From CAIWHR01 sp963709525 (lineage in GTDB: Bacteria > Pseudomonadota > Gammaproteobacteria > Burkholderiales > Casimicrobiaceae), in assembly GCA_963709525.1 (NCBI GenBank), contig CAVPXB010000013.1:1-64000 (forward strand): a stretch of 64,000 bases of DNA. Reading direction: 5' to 3'. Each line of letters opens with the position of its first letter. Position 1 is the stretch's first letter. This document shows positions 1 to 7,384 of the stretch, piece by piece. Under the pieces are notes generated by a model that was not told the DNA's origin, did no database searches, and was given only the letters and a program-made list of their open reading frames with translations. Made by a program: the position numbers and the translations under genes.

Positions 1-136
1 ACCGCAGGGCATCGCGTTCGACTTGCGCGAGTGTACCGATTTCCAGCCACACCACGCTGACCTTGCTGGCGTCGTTGCGCCGCGCAGTGTCCTCGACGAT
101 CTGCAGCATGCCCTCGGCCAGCGACATCTCATGCAT
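1..136 (-). CDS. hypA: HypA, hydrogenase nickel-insertion protein (partial, 3' part outside window)
   Basis: The first 45 residues are visible and begin MHEMSLAEGM, the HypA N-terminus in which His2 is part of the nickel site. HypA delivers nickel to the large-subunit precursor in the cytoplasm, working with HypB. The zinc-binding CxxC pairs lie beyond the window edge. The ATG at 134-136 overlaps the stop of hupK (129-131) by 8 bases, so the two are translationally coupled. The position after hupK matches the hup-hyp order of other uptake hydrogenase loci. The identification rests on the N-terminus and the context. Confidence 0.85.
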   Translation of the reverse strand, partial: MHEMSLAEGMLQIVEDTARRNDASKVSVVWLEIGTLAQVERDALR

Positions 137-1286
137 GGACGACCTCGACGCTACAGGCAACGCAGGGATCGAGCGCCTGGATCGCGAGCCGCGCCTGCCG
201 CGAGAGTACCGACGCGTCGGCGACCTCCATGCCCTCCAGACCCTGCACCAACGGACCCGCCGGATGAAAATTCCATTCGGTCGGCGCCACAATCTGGTAG
301 TCGACCACGCGCCCATGCGCCAGGCGCACCCGATGCAGCAGCAGGCCGCGCGCGGTCTGCACCGCGGCGAGTCCATCACCGGGCTCGAGCGTCAAAGCCG
401 CGACCCAGCCGATGCCGGACGTGCCCGTCACCGCAGCCGCGTGCAAGCTGCCCAGCAACGACGCGAGTTCAACCAGGCGCGCCGCCATCCGGGTGACAAC
501 GGCACGACCTTCGCGCCGCAACAACGATGCCATCATGGGTTGATCGCAGCTACGCGCCAGCGCGCCGGTCTCGACCGTCATCCCGTTCCACAAAGGCGCG
601 CGGGCGAACTCGGCGTCGCAGCGCAATCCCGGCACCACGGCTTCGAGCAGCTCGGGAGCGCCCGCTGTCGGCATCAGGGCCGTCGCGCTGCGGCCCAGGC
701 CCGGCGCCGTTGCCAGGAGTGCTGCGGCCAGCGCCGCGGGCAGCGTCGCAGCGGTGGCCGCCCAGGCGTCGAACGCGCCGGCGTCGCCGCGCGCGAGAAA
801 TTGCGCCGGCGATTCGCCATACACATGATCGGCCGCCAGCGCATCGAGTGCGGCGGCGGCCTCGTGCGGGAGCAAGGCTGGCGCATCCTCATTCGCGTGC
901 TGCCGCGCGATCGCCGCGGCGAGCTGGCGGCGAACGGGGGCGACGGCGGCAATCGGCGGCTGGCGCCCCATCGCCTGCGGCCAGTCGATCAACAACCGCC
1001 ACAGATACTCCTGGACCGTTTCCAGGAGGACCGCGTGCTCGAGTGCGCCGACGTTCGCCGCCGCCGATTCCGTGCCGGCGGCCGCGTCGATTGCCATGTG
1101 CGCCGCGGCAGCCTGCGCACGGCCGCAGATGCTGTAGAGGCGGGGCAGCATCAATGCCGCCTCCCGCGCGTCTTTGCCGGCGAGTAGACGTCCTGCCACC
1201 ACGGGCCGCGTCGAGCGGATGGCGACGCCGATCACCCGCGCGCCATCCCAGTCCAGGCGAATCGCGAGTTCACCCTCGATCGACAC
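129..1286 (-). CDS. hupK: HupK/HoxV-type hydrogenase maturation protein (large-subunit mimic)
   Basis: About 385 residues if it starts at the GTG at 1284-1286; an open frame continues to 1385 inside hupJ but reads as low-complexity shadow. The family resembles the [NiFe]-hydrogenase large subunit and acts as a scaffold in assembling the Fe(CN)2CO group. Visible here are an N-terminal SIEGELAIRL stretch and a C-terminal DPCVACSVEV that mimics the DPCxACxxH cluster ligand motif. The first motif (RxCGxC) is replaced by YSICGRAQ, as is typical of HupK and unlike a catalytic subunit. The start overlaps the end of hupJ and the end overlaps hypA, so it is part of one tightly packed operon. The exact start is inferred. 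Confidence 0.8.
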   Translation of the reverse strand: MSIEGELAIRLDWDGARVIGVAIRSTRPVVAGRLLAGKDAREAALMLPRLYSICGRAQAAAAHMAIDAAAGTESAAANVGALEHAVLLETVQEYLWRLLIDWPQAMGRQPPIAAVAPVRRQLAAAIARQHANEDAPALLPHEAAAALDALAADHVYGESPAQFLARGDAGAFDAWAATAATLPAALAAALLATAPGLGRSATALMPTAGAPELLEAVVPGLRCDAEFARAPLWNGMTVETGALARSCDQPMMASLLRREGRAVVTRMAARLVELASLLGSLHAAAVTGTSGIGWVAALTLEPGDGLAAVQTARGLLLHRVRLAHGRVVDYQIVAPTEWNFHPAGPLVQGLEGMEVADASVLSRQARLAIQALDPCVACSVEVVHA

Positions 1287-1845
1287 GATCGGAACCCGGA
1301 AGGCGCCCGCGCAGGAAATCGCGCTTGGACATCGGCGCGTCGATTCGCTCCCGGATCTGCCCGATCGGCCCCGGGACCGCCGCATCGGGGGCAGCGGGCG
1401 TCAGGTTTGCCGCCGGAAACTCGGGTGTCTCGGCATTCTCGGCGTCGAACAGCGCGGCGCGCGCGAGTTCGGCGACCAGGCGCGCCGTCGCGTGATCCTC
1501 GAACTCCAGCACCGGCGAGAACAACGAACAGGTCTGGCATTCGCCTACCGCCTCGTCGGTCGCGCCGATGAAGTCGTAGACGCCGGCGGGAAAACGATAC
1601 TTGCGCTTCTCACCGCGCGGCAAGGGCTGCCATTGGCCCGGATCACGCGGCAGCAGCACGAGGTTCATGAACCACGGCGTCAGCATCACGCCCAGCCAAT
1701 GGCCTTCCCACGGCGCGAATCCCACCGCCTCGACGTCGAGCGCCGGATTGACGATTCCGAGACCCTGCATCCTTGCCGCCGCAGCATTGAAGGCGCAGGT
1801 GAGGCGCGCGGACGGATCGGGCAGCAACCCGGCCGGGTCACTCAT
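1270..1845 (-). CDS. hupJ: HybE/HupJ-family [NiFe]-hydrogenase assembly chaperone
   Basis: 191 residues from the ATG at 1843-1845, which overlaps the rubredoxin stop by 8 bases. The HybE/HupJ/HoxT family works in the cytoplasm and associates with the small-subunit/Tat-export step of uptake hydrogenase assembly. The central part carries the family's conserved aromatic stretch (APWEGHWLGVMLTPWFMN, residues 44-61) and an RFPAGVYDF segment near residue 84. The C-terminus ends with a FLRGRL motif also seen in HupJ proteins. The order hupI-hupJ-hupK is the canonical one. An alternative frame extends upstream to 3060 but crosses other genes and is not coding. Confidence 0.85.
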   Translation of the reverse strand: MSDPAGLLPDPSARLTCAFNAAAARMQGLGIVNPALDVEAVGFAPWEGHWLGVMLTPWFMNLVLLPRDPGQWQPLPRGEKRKYRFPAGVYDFIGATDEAVGECQTCSLFSPVLEFEDHATARLVAELARAALFDAENAETPEFPAANLTPAAPDAAVPGPIGQIRERIDAPMSKRDFLRGRLPGSDRVDRG

Positions 1846-2050
1846 CGGGCATGACCATGAACTGGTCCTGCGTGGCCGAGCAGTTGGGGCAGGTCCAGTG
1901 CGGCGGCAACTGCGGGAACGGCGTCCCCGGTGGAATCTGCCAGACGACATCGCCCTCGGCCGGATCGTAGACGTACCAGCAGATCTTGCACTCGAGCCGG
2001 GTATCGGGTCCGAGTTCGGCGGCGTGGCCGAAACCCTGGAAACCTGCCAT
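1838..2050 (-). CDS. hupI: HupI/HoxR rubredoxin
   Basis: A 70-residue rubredoxin. Two cysteine pairs, CKIC (residues 21-24) and CPNC (54-57), bind one iron atom, and the segment WYVYDPAEGD between them matches the rubredoxin fold. In hup operons this protein supports hydrogenase maturation under oxygen, probably by protecting or repairing small-subunit clusters. It lies 4 bases after hupH and overlaps hupJ. Length and motif spacing match HupI, with a slightly longer N-terminus than electron-transfer rubredoxins. Confidence 0.92.
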   Translation of the reverse strand: MAGFQGFGHAAELGPDTRLECKICWYVYDPAEGDVVWQIPPGTPFPQLPPHWTCPNCSATQDQFMVMPDE

Positions 2051-2054
2051 GGCG

Positions 2055-2936
2055 TCAGGCCCGTGCCTGCTCGGCGCAGGACTCGCTCATCCATTGGACG
2101 AGTTCGGCGAGCCGCGTCCGGCTGTCGACGAGATCCTCGGCCGAGGCCAGCGCCACTTCCGGCACGTCGACGACCTCGATGGTGTTGAGGATCAGCGTGT
2201 TCATGTTGTTGAAGTACTGGACGCGCCAGACGTCGCGCGCCAGCGTCGACGTGATCCGGCAGTTGCCGAAGCCGCGGGAGATCATCGCCACCGGCCCCAC
2301 CGGCAGCGCGCGCTCCAGCACCGCGTGGTCGTCGGGGGTCATCGGAAACAGCGTCAGGTTGACGACGTGAGCGCGCGCGCCCGGAGGGCGCTCGGCGATC
2401 TGGCGCGCGATTTCGTTGAGCAGCGCCGGCGAATTCATCGCGCCAGGCGGAAACTCGACCTGGTCGAGCGCCGGCCGTGCGGCGGCGCGCGCCGCGGCCA
2501 GCGCGACCCGCGGCACCGGTGCCGCTTCGAACCAATCGGAGACGAGCGCGCCCCCGGCATCGAGCTCGCAGCAACGCCAGAGGCCGGTGAAGACGCTCTC
2601 CTGGATCCGGTGCGGCGTCGAATCCGTGATCTGGATCGACACCTCGCCCTCGCCGAGCACCTGGTTGACGATCTCCAGCACGTCGGCGGTGATGCCGGTC
2701 AGTTCGGCGCGCGGCCCGTAGGGATCCAGCTCCGGATCCCAGGCGTCGAGCTGGGCAACGAACCGGGCCAGCACGTCGCGAGCCTTCGCAAGCGCAGCCG
2801 CGTCGGCCGTCTCGGGAACGGCTGGCATCGAAAAGGTGTTCATGCCCCGGGGCATCTCCAGATACTGCAGTTCGGCGTCGTCCTCCGGCTGCGAACCGAC
2901 GCCCACCATGCGCACGGGAATGGGAAAGTCCTTCAT
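2055..2936 (-). CDS. hupH: HupH/HoxQ/HyaF hydrogenase expression/formation protein
   Basis: 293 residues, the family's usual size. HupH (HyaF in E. coli, HoxQ in Ralstonia) is a cytoplasmic maturation factor of oxygen-tolerant or uptake hydrogenases and probably acts on the small subunit. The N-terminus has the family's MVGVGSQPEDD and LQYLEMP, and the second half contains NTLILNTIEVVDVPEVALA, a conserved C-terminal block. It sits between hupG and hupI on the same strand with 14 and 4 base gaps. The start ATG at 2934-2936 has AGGAG (plus-strand ctcct, 2941-2945) 4 bases upstream. Confidence 0.88.
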   Translation of the reverse strand: MKDFPIPVRMVGVGSQPEDDAELQYLEMPRGMNTFSMPAVPETADAAALAKARDVLARFVAQLDAWDPELDPYGPRAELTGITADVLEIVNQVLGEGEVSIQITDSTPHRIQESVFTGLWRCCELDAGGALVSDWFEAAPVPRVALAAARAAARPALDQVEFPPGAMNSPALLNEIARQIAERPPGARAHVVNLTLFPMTPDDHAVLERALPVGPVAMISRGFGNCRITSTLARDVWRVQYFNNMNTLILNTIEVVDVPEVALASAEDLVDSRTRLAELVQWMSESCAEQARA

Positions 2937-2950
2937 CGTATCTCCTCGAT

Positions 2951-3439
2951 TTAGGGCCTGTCAGCGCAACCGCCGGAATTCTCGCCTGGACCCTTGACCG
3001 CGATGCCAATCGACGGCGGGCGCGTGGGTTCGGCCGCCAGCAACTGCGATAGCTCGGCAAGGTACTCGCCCCAGTTGCGCAAGCCGTCGATGGCGCCCAC
3101 GTACGCGCCGTCCTTCAGGATGACAAAGGCCGGCCAGCGCCGAAAGCCGTACCGGACGTGAAACTCGCGCGCCGCTTCGGGCAGCAGCACGCCGACAGCG
3201 AAGCGGCCGGGAAACGCGAGCGCGAGTTCGGGCACGATGACCGCGAGGTCGAGGACTTCCTTGTAACGGACGGGGTCCTCGGTGAACAGCAGCAGCACGT
3301 GTCCCGGTTGTTGCGTGAAGGCGGCGAAGTTCTCCGCCTGCACGTCGGTGCAACCGTGCTTCGAAAAGAGTTGCGCCACCAGCGGGTAGCTCCCGACGAT
3401 GTCGGCACCCGCGGCAATGGGCATCGGAATGGCGCTCAT
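2951..3439 (-). CDS. hupG: HupG/HoxO/HyaE thioredoxin-like hydrogenase chaperone
   Basis: 162 residues from the ATG at 3437-3439, which shares one base with the hupF stop. HyaE/HupG proteins have a thioredoxin fold without redox cysteines and bind the Tat signal of the hydrogenase small subunit before export. The sequence shows the fold's beta strand (HVLLLFTEDPVRYKE, residues 47-61) and a conserved RRWPAFVILKDG segment (100-111) at the cis-proline position. The only cysteines are isolated, consistent with a chaperone rather than an oxidoreductase. Confidence 0.85.
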   Translation of the reverse strand: MSAIPMPIAAGADIVGSYPLVAQLFSKHGCTDVQAENFAAFTQQPGHVLLLFTEDPVRYKEVLDLAVIVPELALAFPGRFAVGVLLPEAAREFHVRYGFRRWPAFVILKDGAYVGAIDGLRNWGEYLAELSQLLAAEPTRPPSIGIAVKGPGENSGGCADRP

Positions 3440-3741
3440 CAGCGGGATCCTCGCAGATGGGCAGGAAGTTCGGGCTCGCGGTTGACGAGATCCGCGAAGT
3501 GGGCATCGGTATCGGCGTCGCCAGCAAGCACCGCAGCCAGCGCGTCGAGGGCGGCGTTGGTCTGCGCCGCCTCCCCGGCGTCGATGACGCGCAGCGCCGA
3601 GCCCTGGAACGCCAATACCCAGGTGCCAACGGGCTGGTCGCCGATCATCAGGCAATTGAGGCGCTCGCGACTGCCGCGTCCCTCGCAGACAGCGGTGTCC
3701 GCTCCGGACTCGAGTATCTGCATCGGAATGCCGATACACAT
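3439..3741 (-). CDS. hupF: HupF/HoxL, HypC-family hydrogenase chaperone
   Basis: 100 residues beginning MCIGIPMQIL, the HypC-family N-terminus in which Cys2 binds the Fe(CN)2CO moiety or the large-subunit precursor. HupF (HoxL) is the operon-specific HypC paralogue that protects the large subunit in the presence of oxygen. It lies directly after hupD (2-base gap) and overlaps hupG. The length is slightly above HypC (about 80) and fits HupF. The C-terminal NREPELPAHL stretch is an extension typical of HupF. Confidence 0.9.
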   Translation of the reverse strand: MCIGIPMQILESGADTAVCEGRGSRERLNCLMIGDQPVGTWVLAFQGSALRVIDAGEAAQTNAALDALAAVLAGDADTDAHFADLVNREPELPAHLRGSR

Positions 3742-3743
3742 CG

Positions 3744-4376
3744 TCAGTCTCCCTGCTTGCGCGGCGAGGACTCGAGCACGCGGGGGTCGCCAATCCGGCA
3801 GGCCTTGTCCGCCGAGGGCCGACCGGCTTCGTAGGCGTCGATGGCGAGGGATGTCGCGTTGAGAGGCTCGACAATGGCGCCCTCGGGCCGCGGCGTACCC
3901 GGATAGCCCCAGGCAGCGAGCTCCGCGACGGCCAGGCTCACCGCCTCGGGCAGCCTTTCCTTGACGGCCGGGCGCAGGCTGCCGCCGAAATCGTTGAGTT
4001 CGACCGGCTGGACGCCGATGGCGGTGATCTTTTCGGGCGCGCTGCCGCGCAGTTGCGCCAGTGCCAGGACGTCGTTGAAGCCGGTCTGGTGCGGCGAGAT
4101 CTTGTTCGCGCCCCATGCCGGGACTTCGGCGCCGCGCAGCAGCTTGAGCGTGCCGCCGGGCAAGGCGTAGTCGATGGCGTCGAAAACCAGCACATGCCGC
4201 GCCGTGGCGATGTCCTCGAAGAGGTTGAGTCCGAGCGTGCCGCCATCCATCAGCCGCACGCCGGCGGGGAATGCCCAGCCCGCATGCAGCGCCTCGACCG
4301 CGCGCACGCCGAAACCTTCATCCGCCCACAGAACATTGCCGATGCCCAGCACCAGCACGTCGAACCGGTTGTTCAT
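3744..4376 (-). CDS. hupD: HupD/HoxM hydrogenase maturation endopeptidase
   Basis: 210 residues. The enzyme removes the C-terminal tail of the large subunit (HupL) once nickel is inserted. The N-terminus VLVLGIGNVLWADEGFG carries the metal-sensing Asp/Glu (DEG), and VFDAIDYALPGG and SPHQTGFNDVL contain the second conserved Asp and His. These three residues bind the nickel of the substrate. Its substrate, with a 15-residue tail after His582, is encoded upstream in the same operon. A 23-base palindrome covers the region just before the start (4383-4405) and may affect translation. Confidence 0.92.
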   Translation of the reverse strand: MNNRFDVLVLGIGNVLWADEGFGVRAVEALHAGWAFPAGVRLMDGGTLGLNLFEDIATARHVLVFDAIDYALPGGTLKLLRGAEVPAWGANKISPHQTGFNDVLALAQLRGSAPEKITAIGVQPVELNDFGGSLRPAVKERLPEAVSLAVAELAAWGYPGTPRPEGAIVEPLNATSLAIDAYEAGRPSADKACRIGDPRVLESSPRKQGD

Positions 4377-4382
4377 TGCGCG

Positions 4383-4405
4383 CCTGTTACACCTGTTGTA
4401 ACAGG
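4383..4405. promoter_or_regulatory. Perfect 9-bp inverted repeat before hupD
   Basis: CCTGTTACA, 5 bases, TGTAACAGG: both arms match exactly. It sits 6 bases upstream of the hupD start and downstream of the HigA-like gene. It could be an operator for the neighbouring HTH protein or an RNA hairpin covering the hupD ribosome-binding site. There is no U-tract on the operon strand, so a terminator is unlikely. Confidence 0.55.
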
Positions 4406-4494
4406 GTGCAGACTACCGCGACATTGTCGATCCGGTTTGCGCTAGGTCAAACGCGCGCGAGTTGCCCATGTCGCCAGAAGGGGCGGCGCCGCGG

Positions 4495-4842
4495 TCATTC
4501 GCGCCGGCGCGGCCGCGGCGCAGCGATGTTGCGCAGCGCCGCGTGCATGTCCCAGGCGACCTGCATGTGCATCCAGAAGGCGGCCTCGTTGCCAAAGTAC
4601 ATCGCCAGCCGGACCGCGGTGTCCGGCGTTATCGCCCGCCGGCCGTTGATCAACTCGTTGACGCGGCGCCGCGAGACGCCCAGCGCGCCGGCAAGCTCGG
4701 TCTGCGTGATCGACAGCGGCTTCAGAAACCGCGTCTCGAGGAAATCGCCCGGATGCGGCGGCTTGCGCGCCGAAACGGAAAGACGCGCCGGCCGCGACCC
4801 GCCGGCGCCCTTCCACTTCGTCGTTTCGACTCGCGTCAGCAT
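4495..4842 (-). CDS. HigA/VapI-type XRE-family antitoxin-like regulator
   Basis: 115 residues. The segment HPGDFLETRFLKPLSITQTELAGALGVSRRRVNELINGRR (residues 30-69) is the classic HigA helix-turn-helix, followed by the conserved TAVRLAMYFGNEAAFWMHMQ. HigA-family antitoxins bind DNA and neutralise a HigB RNase, but no higB is present on either side. The gene lies inside the hydrogenase operon, 19 bases after hupC, with a 118-base gap before hupD where uptake hydrogenase operons normally continue directly. It may be an orphan antitoxin co-opted as a regulator; that role is inferred. Confidence 0.85.
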   Translation of the reverse strand: MLTRVETTKWKGAGGSRPARLSVSARKPPHPGDFLETRFLKPLSITQTELAGALGVSRRRVNELINGRRAITPDTAVRLAMYFGNEAAFWMHMQVAWDMHAALRNIAAPRPRRRE

Positions 4843-4861
4843 CGCGCAACCACCAGCAGCA

Positions 4862-5572
4862 TCAGCGCTTGGAACCGCCCTTGAACATCCTGATGCCGCT
4901 GCCCATGACGCCGAACACGGCCCCTTCGTTCATGATGTCCTCGCGGATCACCATGTAGAAGTGCAGGATGATGAACAGCACCATGTACCACATCATCAGG
5001 TGATGCGTGGTGCGCACCGCCTGCGGCGTGCCGAACAGCGTGGTCACCCAGCCGAAGGCGTTCATCCAGGTGCTGCCCCAGCCGTAGCCCTGCGCGAAAA
5101 GCCCGAGCCCGGTGATGATGAGCAGGACCAGCGCCACGACGAAGTTGCCGAACATCGCCAGCTGGGCCAACGGATTGTGGCCGGCCCAGCGGTCGGGATG
5201 CTCGCGCAGGAACAGGTAGTACTTCGTCTGGCTGGCTACGCCTCTCCACCACGACCCGCTCCAGACCGGCGGGAGGAAAATGGCGCGCGCGTGGTAGTTG
5301 CCCACGAACACCCAGTACACGCGGAGAACGAACATCGCGATCAGCACCATTGCCGTGGAGAAGTGGATCGTGCGGGTCCACCCCATGACGAAGCTGTCGG
5401 ACGCCTCCCCCCCGATCGCGGGCGGCGGCGCGCCGATGAGGATCCCCGTCGGCACCAGCGCGCAGATGCAGAACGCCGTTATCCAGTGCCACAGGCGGAC
5501 CGGAGCCTCGTAGACGTAGATGTCTTGTAGCGGGCCATCCAGGACCCGACCGGTCACACGTTCGACTCTCAT
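4862..5572 (-). CDS. hupC: HupC/HyaC b-type cytochrome subunit of the uptake hydrogenase
   Basis: 236 residues with four hydrophobic segments and conserved histidines (RLWHW near residue 27, STAMVLIAMFVLRVYW, HHLMMWYMVLFIILHFYM) that ligate two haems. It anchors HupSL to the periplasmic face of the membrane and passes electrons to the quinone pool. It begins 16 bases after hupL. The N-terminus contains YVYEAPVRLWHW, a hallmark of the Ni/Fe-hydrogenase cytochrome b family. The length is typical. Confidence 0.93.
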   Translation of the reverse strand: MRVERVTGRVLDGPLQDIYVYEAPVRLWHWITAFCICALVPTGILIGAPPPAIGGEASDSFVMGWTRTIHFSTAMVLIAMFVLRVYWVFVGNYHARAIFLPPVWSGSWWRGVASQTKYYLFLREHPDRWAGHNPLAQLAMFGNFVVALVLLIITGLGLFAQGYGWGSTWMNAFGWVTTLFGTPQAVRTTHHLMMWYMVLFIILHFYMVIREDIMNEGAVFGVMGSGIRMFKGGSKR

Positions 5573-5588
5573 GGAAGTCTCCTTGGCT

Positions 5589-7382
5589 CTACCGCACCTT
5601 GACCGAAACCAGCTCTTTGCCTTCCGGACTCATCACGTGCGTGGCGCACGCAAGGCAAGGATCGAAGCTGTGGATGGTGCGCAGGATCTCCAGCGGCTGC
5701 TCGGGATTGACCATCGGCGTGTTCATCAGCGAGGCCTCGTAAGCGCCGATTTGACCCTTGGCGTCGCGGGGACCCGCGTTCCACGTCGTCGGCACCACGC
5801 ACTGGTAGCTGTCGATCCGGGTGTTCTTGATCTTCACCCAGTGCGCCAGTGCGCCGCGCGGCGCTTCGGAGGGGGCGACACCCTTGCATTCCGCCGGCCA
5901 GGTCGAGGGCTCCCATTTGTCGATGTTCGCCGTGTTGCTGTCGCCCGCCTTGATGTTGGCAACCAGCTGGTTGAAGAAATACTTCATCTTGTGCGCCGCC
6001 CACGAGCACTCGAGCCCGCGCGCCGCGGTGCGACCCAGCGTCGAGAACAGCGCGGTGATCGGGACATCGAGCTTCTTCAGCACCATGTCGACCTGCTCCT
6101 TGACCTCGGCGTTGCCGCGCGCATAGGCGACGATGTAGCGGGCCAGCGGGCCGACCTCGACCGGGTTGCCCTTCCAGCGCGGTGACTTCACCCACGAGTA
6201 CTTGGCCGACTCGTCGAAGTTCTGGACATTGGTGCGCGTGCCCTTGGTTCCCGGTCCCAGCACGAAATTGGGATCGGTCATGCCGTCGAACGGGTGCAGG
6301 CCCTTGGTCTCGTCGCCCTGCTTGTACCAGGAGTGCGTGACCCATTCCTGCACCTGGTCGGCCGCCTTCAGGTCGACGTCCATCACCTCCTTGAGGTTGC
6401 CGGCGAGGATGACCCCGGAGGGCAGCATCATGCTCTTGTTCGAGTAGTCGTTGGCGATGTCGGGGAACTCGCCGTACGACATCACGTTGGTACCGGAGAG
6501 CCCGCCCCCCCACTTCGCCCAGTCCTTGTAGAACGACGCGATCGCAAGCAGATCGGGGATGTACACCTTGTCGACGAAGTCGATCGTGCGATCGATGATG
6601 CTGCTGACCATGTTGAGGTTGGTCATGTTGATCGCGCCGACCGATCCGGTGCCGTCGACGTTGATCGGGCTGGGCACGCCGCCGACCAGCCAGTTCGGGT
6701 GCGGGTTCTTGCCGCCGAAGATGGTCTGGATCTTGACGATCTCCTTCTGGAAGTCGAGCGCCTCGAGGTAGTGCGTCGTCGCCATCAGGTTGGCTTCGGG
6801 CGGCAGCTTGTAAGCCGGGCTGCCCCAGTAGCCGTTGGCGAAAATGCCGAGCTGCCCGCTTTCGACGAAGCGCTTCAGCCGGCTCTGCACTTCGCGGAAA
6901 TACCCCGGCGACGAGTTCGGCCAGTCCGAGATGCTCTGCGCCAGTTCCGACGTTTTTTTCGGATCGGCCTTGAGCGCCGAGACCACGTCCACCCAGTCGA
7001 GCGCGTGCAGGTGATAGAAGTGGACGAGGTGATCGTGCGCGTACAGCGTCGAATGCATCAGGTTGCGGATGATGTTGGCGTTCTTCGGAATCCTGATCCC
7101 GAGCGCGTCCTCGACCGAGCGCACCGACGCCAGCGCGTGGGTGCCCGTGCACACGCCACAGATCCGCTCGACGAACGCCCAGGCGTCGCGCGGATCGCGA
7201 CCCTTGAGGATCACCTCGAGGCCGCGCCACATCGTGCCGGTCGACACCGCGTTGCGGATCACGTTGTCCTTGTCGACATTGACCTCGATGCGCAGGTGCC
7301 CTTCGATCCGGGTGATCGGATCGACGACGATCCGCTTGCCGCTGTTGTCGAGCGTAAAGCCTTGGGTTTGAATGGTTGCCAT
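5589..7382 (-). CDS. hupL: Uptake [NiFe]-hydrogenase large subunit
   Basis: 597 residues, the group 1 size. It holds the NiFe active site that splits H2. The N-terminal ligand motif is RICGVC (cysteines 75 and 78) and the C-terminal one is DPCLACATH (cysteines 576 and 579), followed by a 15-residue tail after His582 that HupD should remove. Conserved RIEGHLRIEV lies near residue 25. The gene follows hupS after 2 bases. Everything needed for activity is present, so this is a functional-looking subunit. Confidence 0.96.
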   Translation of the reverse strand: MATIQTQGFTLDNSGKRIVVDPITRIEGHLRIEVNVDKDNVIRNAVSTGTMWRGLEVILKGRDPRDAWAFVERICGVCTGTHALASVRSVEDALGIRIPKNANIIRNLMHSTLYAHDHLVHFYHLHALDWVDVVSALKADPKKTSELAQSISDWPNSSPGYFREVQSRLKRFVESGQLGIFANGYWGSPAYKLPPEANLMATTHYLEALDFQKEIVKIQTIFGGKNPHPNWLVGGVPSPINVDGTGSVGAINMTNLNMVSSIIDRTIDFVDKVYIPDLLAIASFYKDWAKWGGGLSGTNVMSYGEFPDIANDYSNKSMMLPSGVILAGNLKEVMDVDLKAADQVQEWVTHSWYKQGDETKGLHPFDGMTDPNFVLGPGTKGTRTNVQNFDESAKYSWVKSPRWKGNPVEVGPLARYIVAYARGNAEVKEQVDMVLKKLDVPITALFSTLGRTAARGLECSWAAHKMKYFFNQLVANIKAGDSNTANIDKWEPSTWPAECKGVAPSEAPRGALAHWVKIKNTRIDSYQCVVPTTWNAGPRDAKGQIGAYEASLMNTPMVNPEQPLEILRTIHSFDPCLACATHVMSPEGKELVSVKVR

Positions 7383-7384
7383 GA

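Noticed and set aside
63..1187. Long plus-strand open frame of 374 codons opposite hupK
   Set aside because: Low-complexity Arg/Ala translation antisense to a conserved maturation gene; a GC-rich shadow.
129..1286. hupK as a degenerate, non-functional large subunit
   Set aside because: Loss of RxCGxC with retention of DPCxAC-like end is the normal HupK state, not decay.
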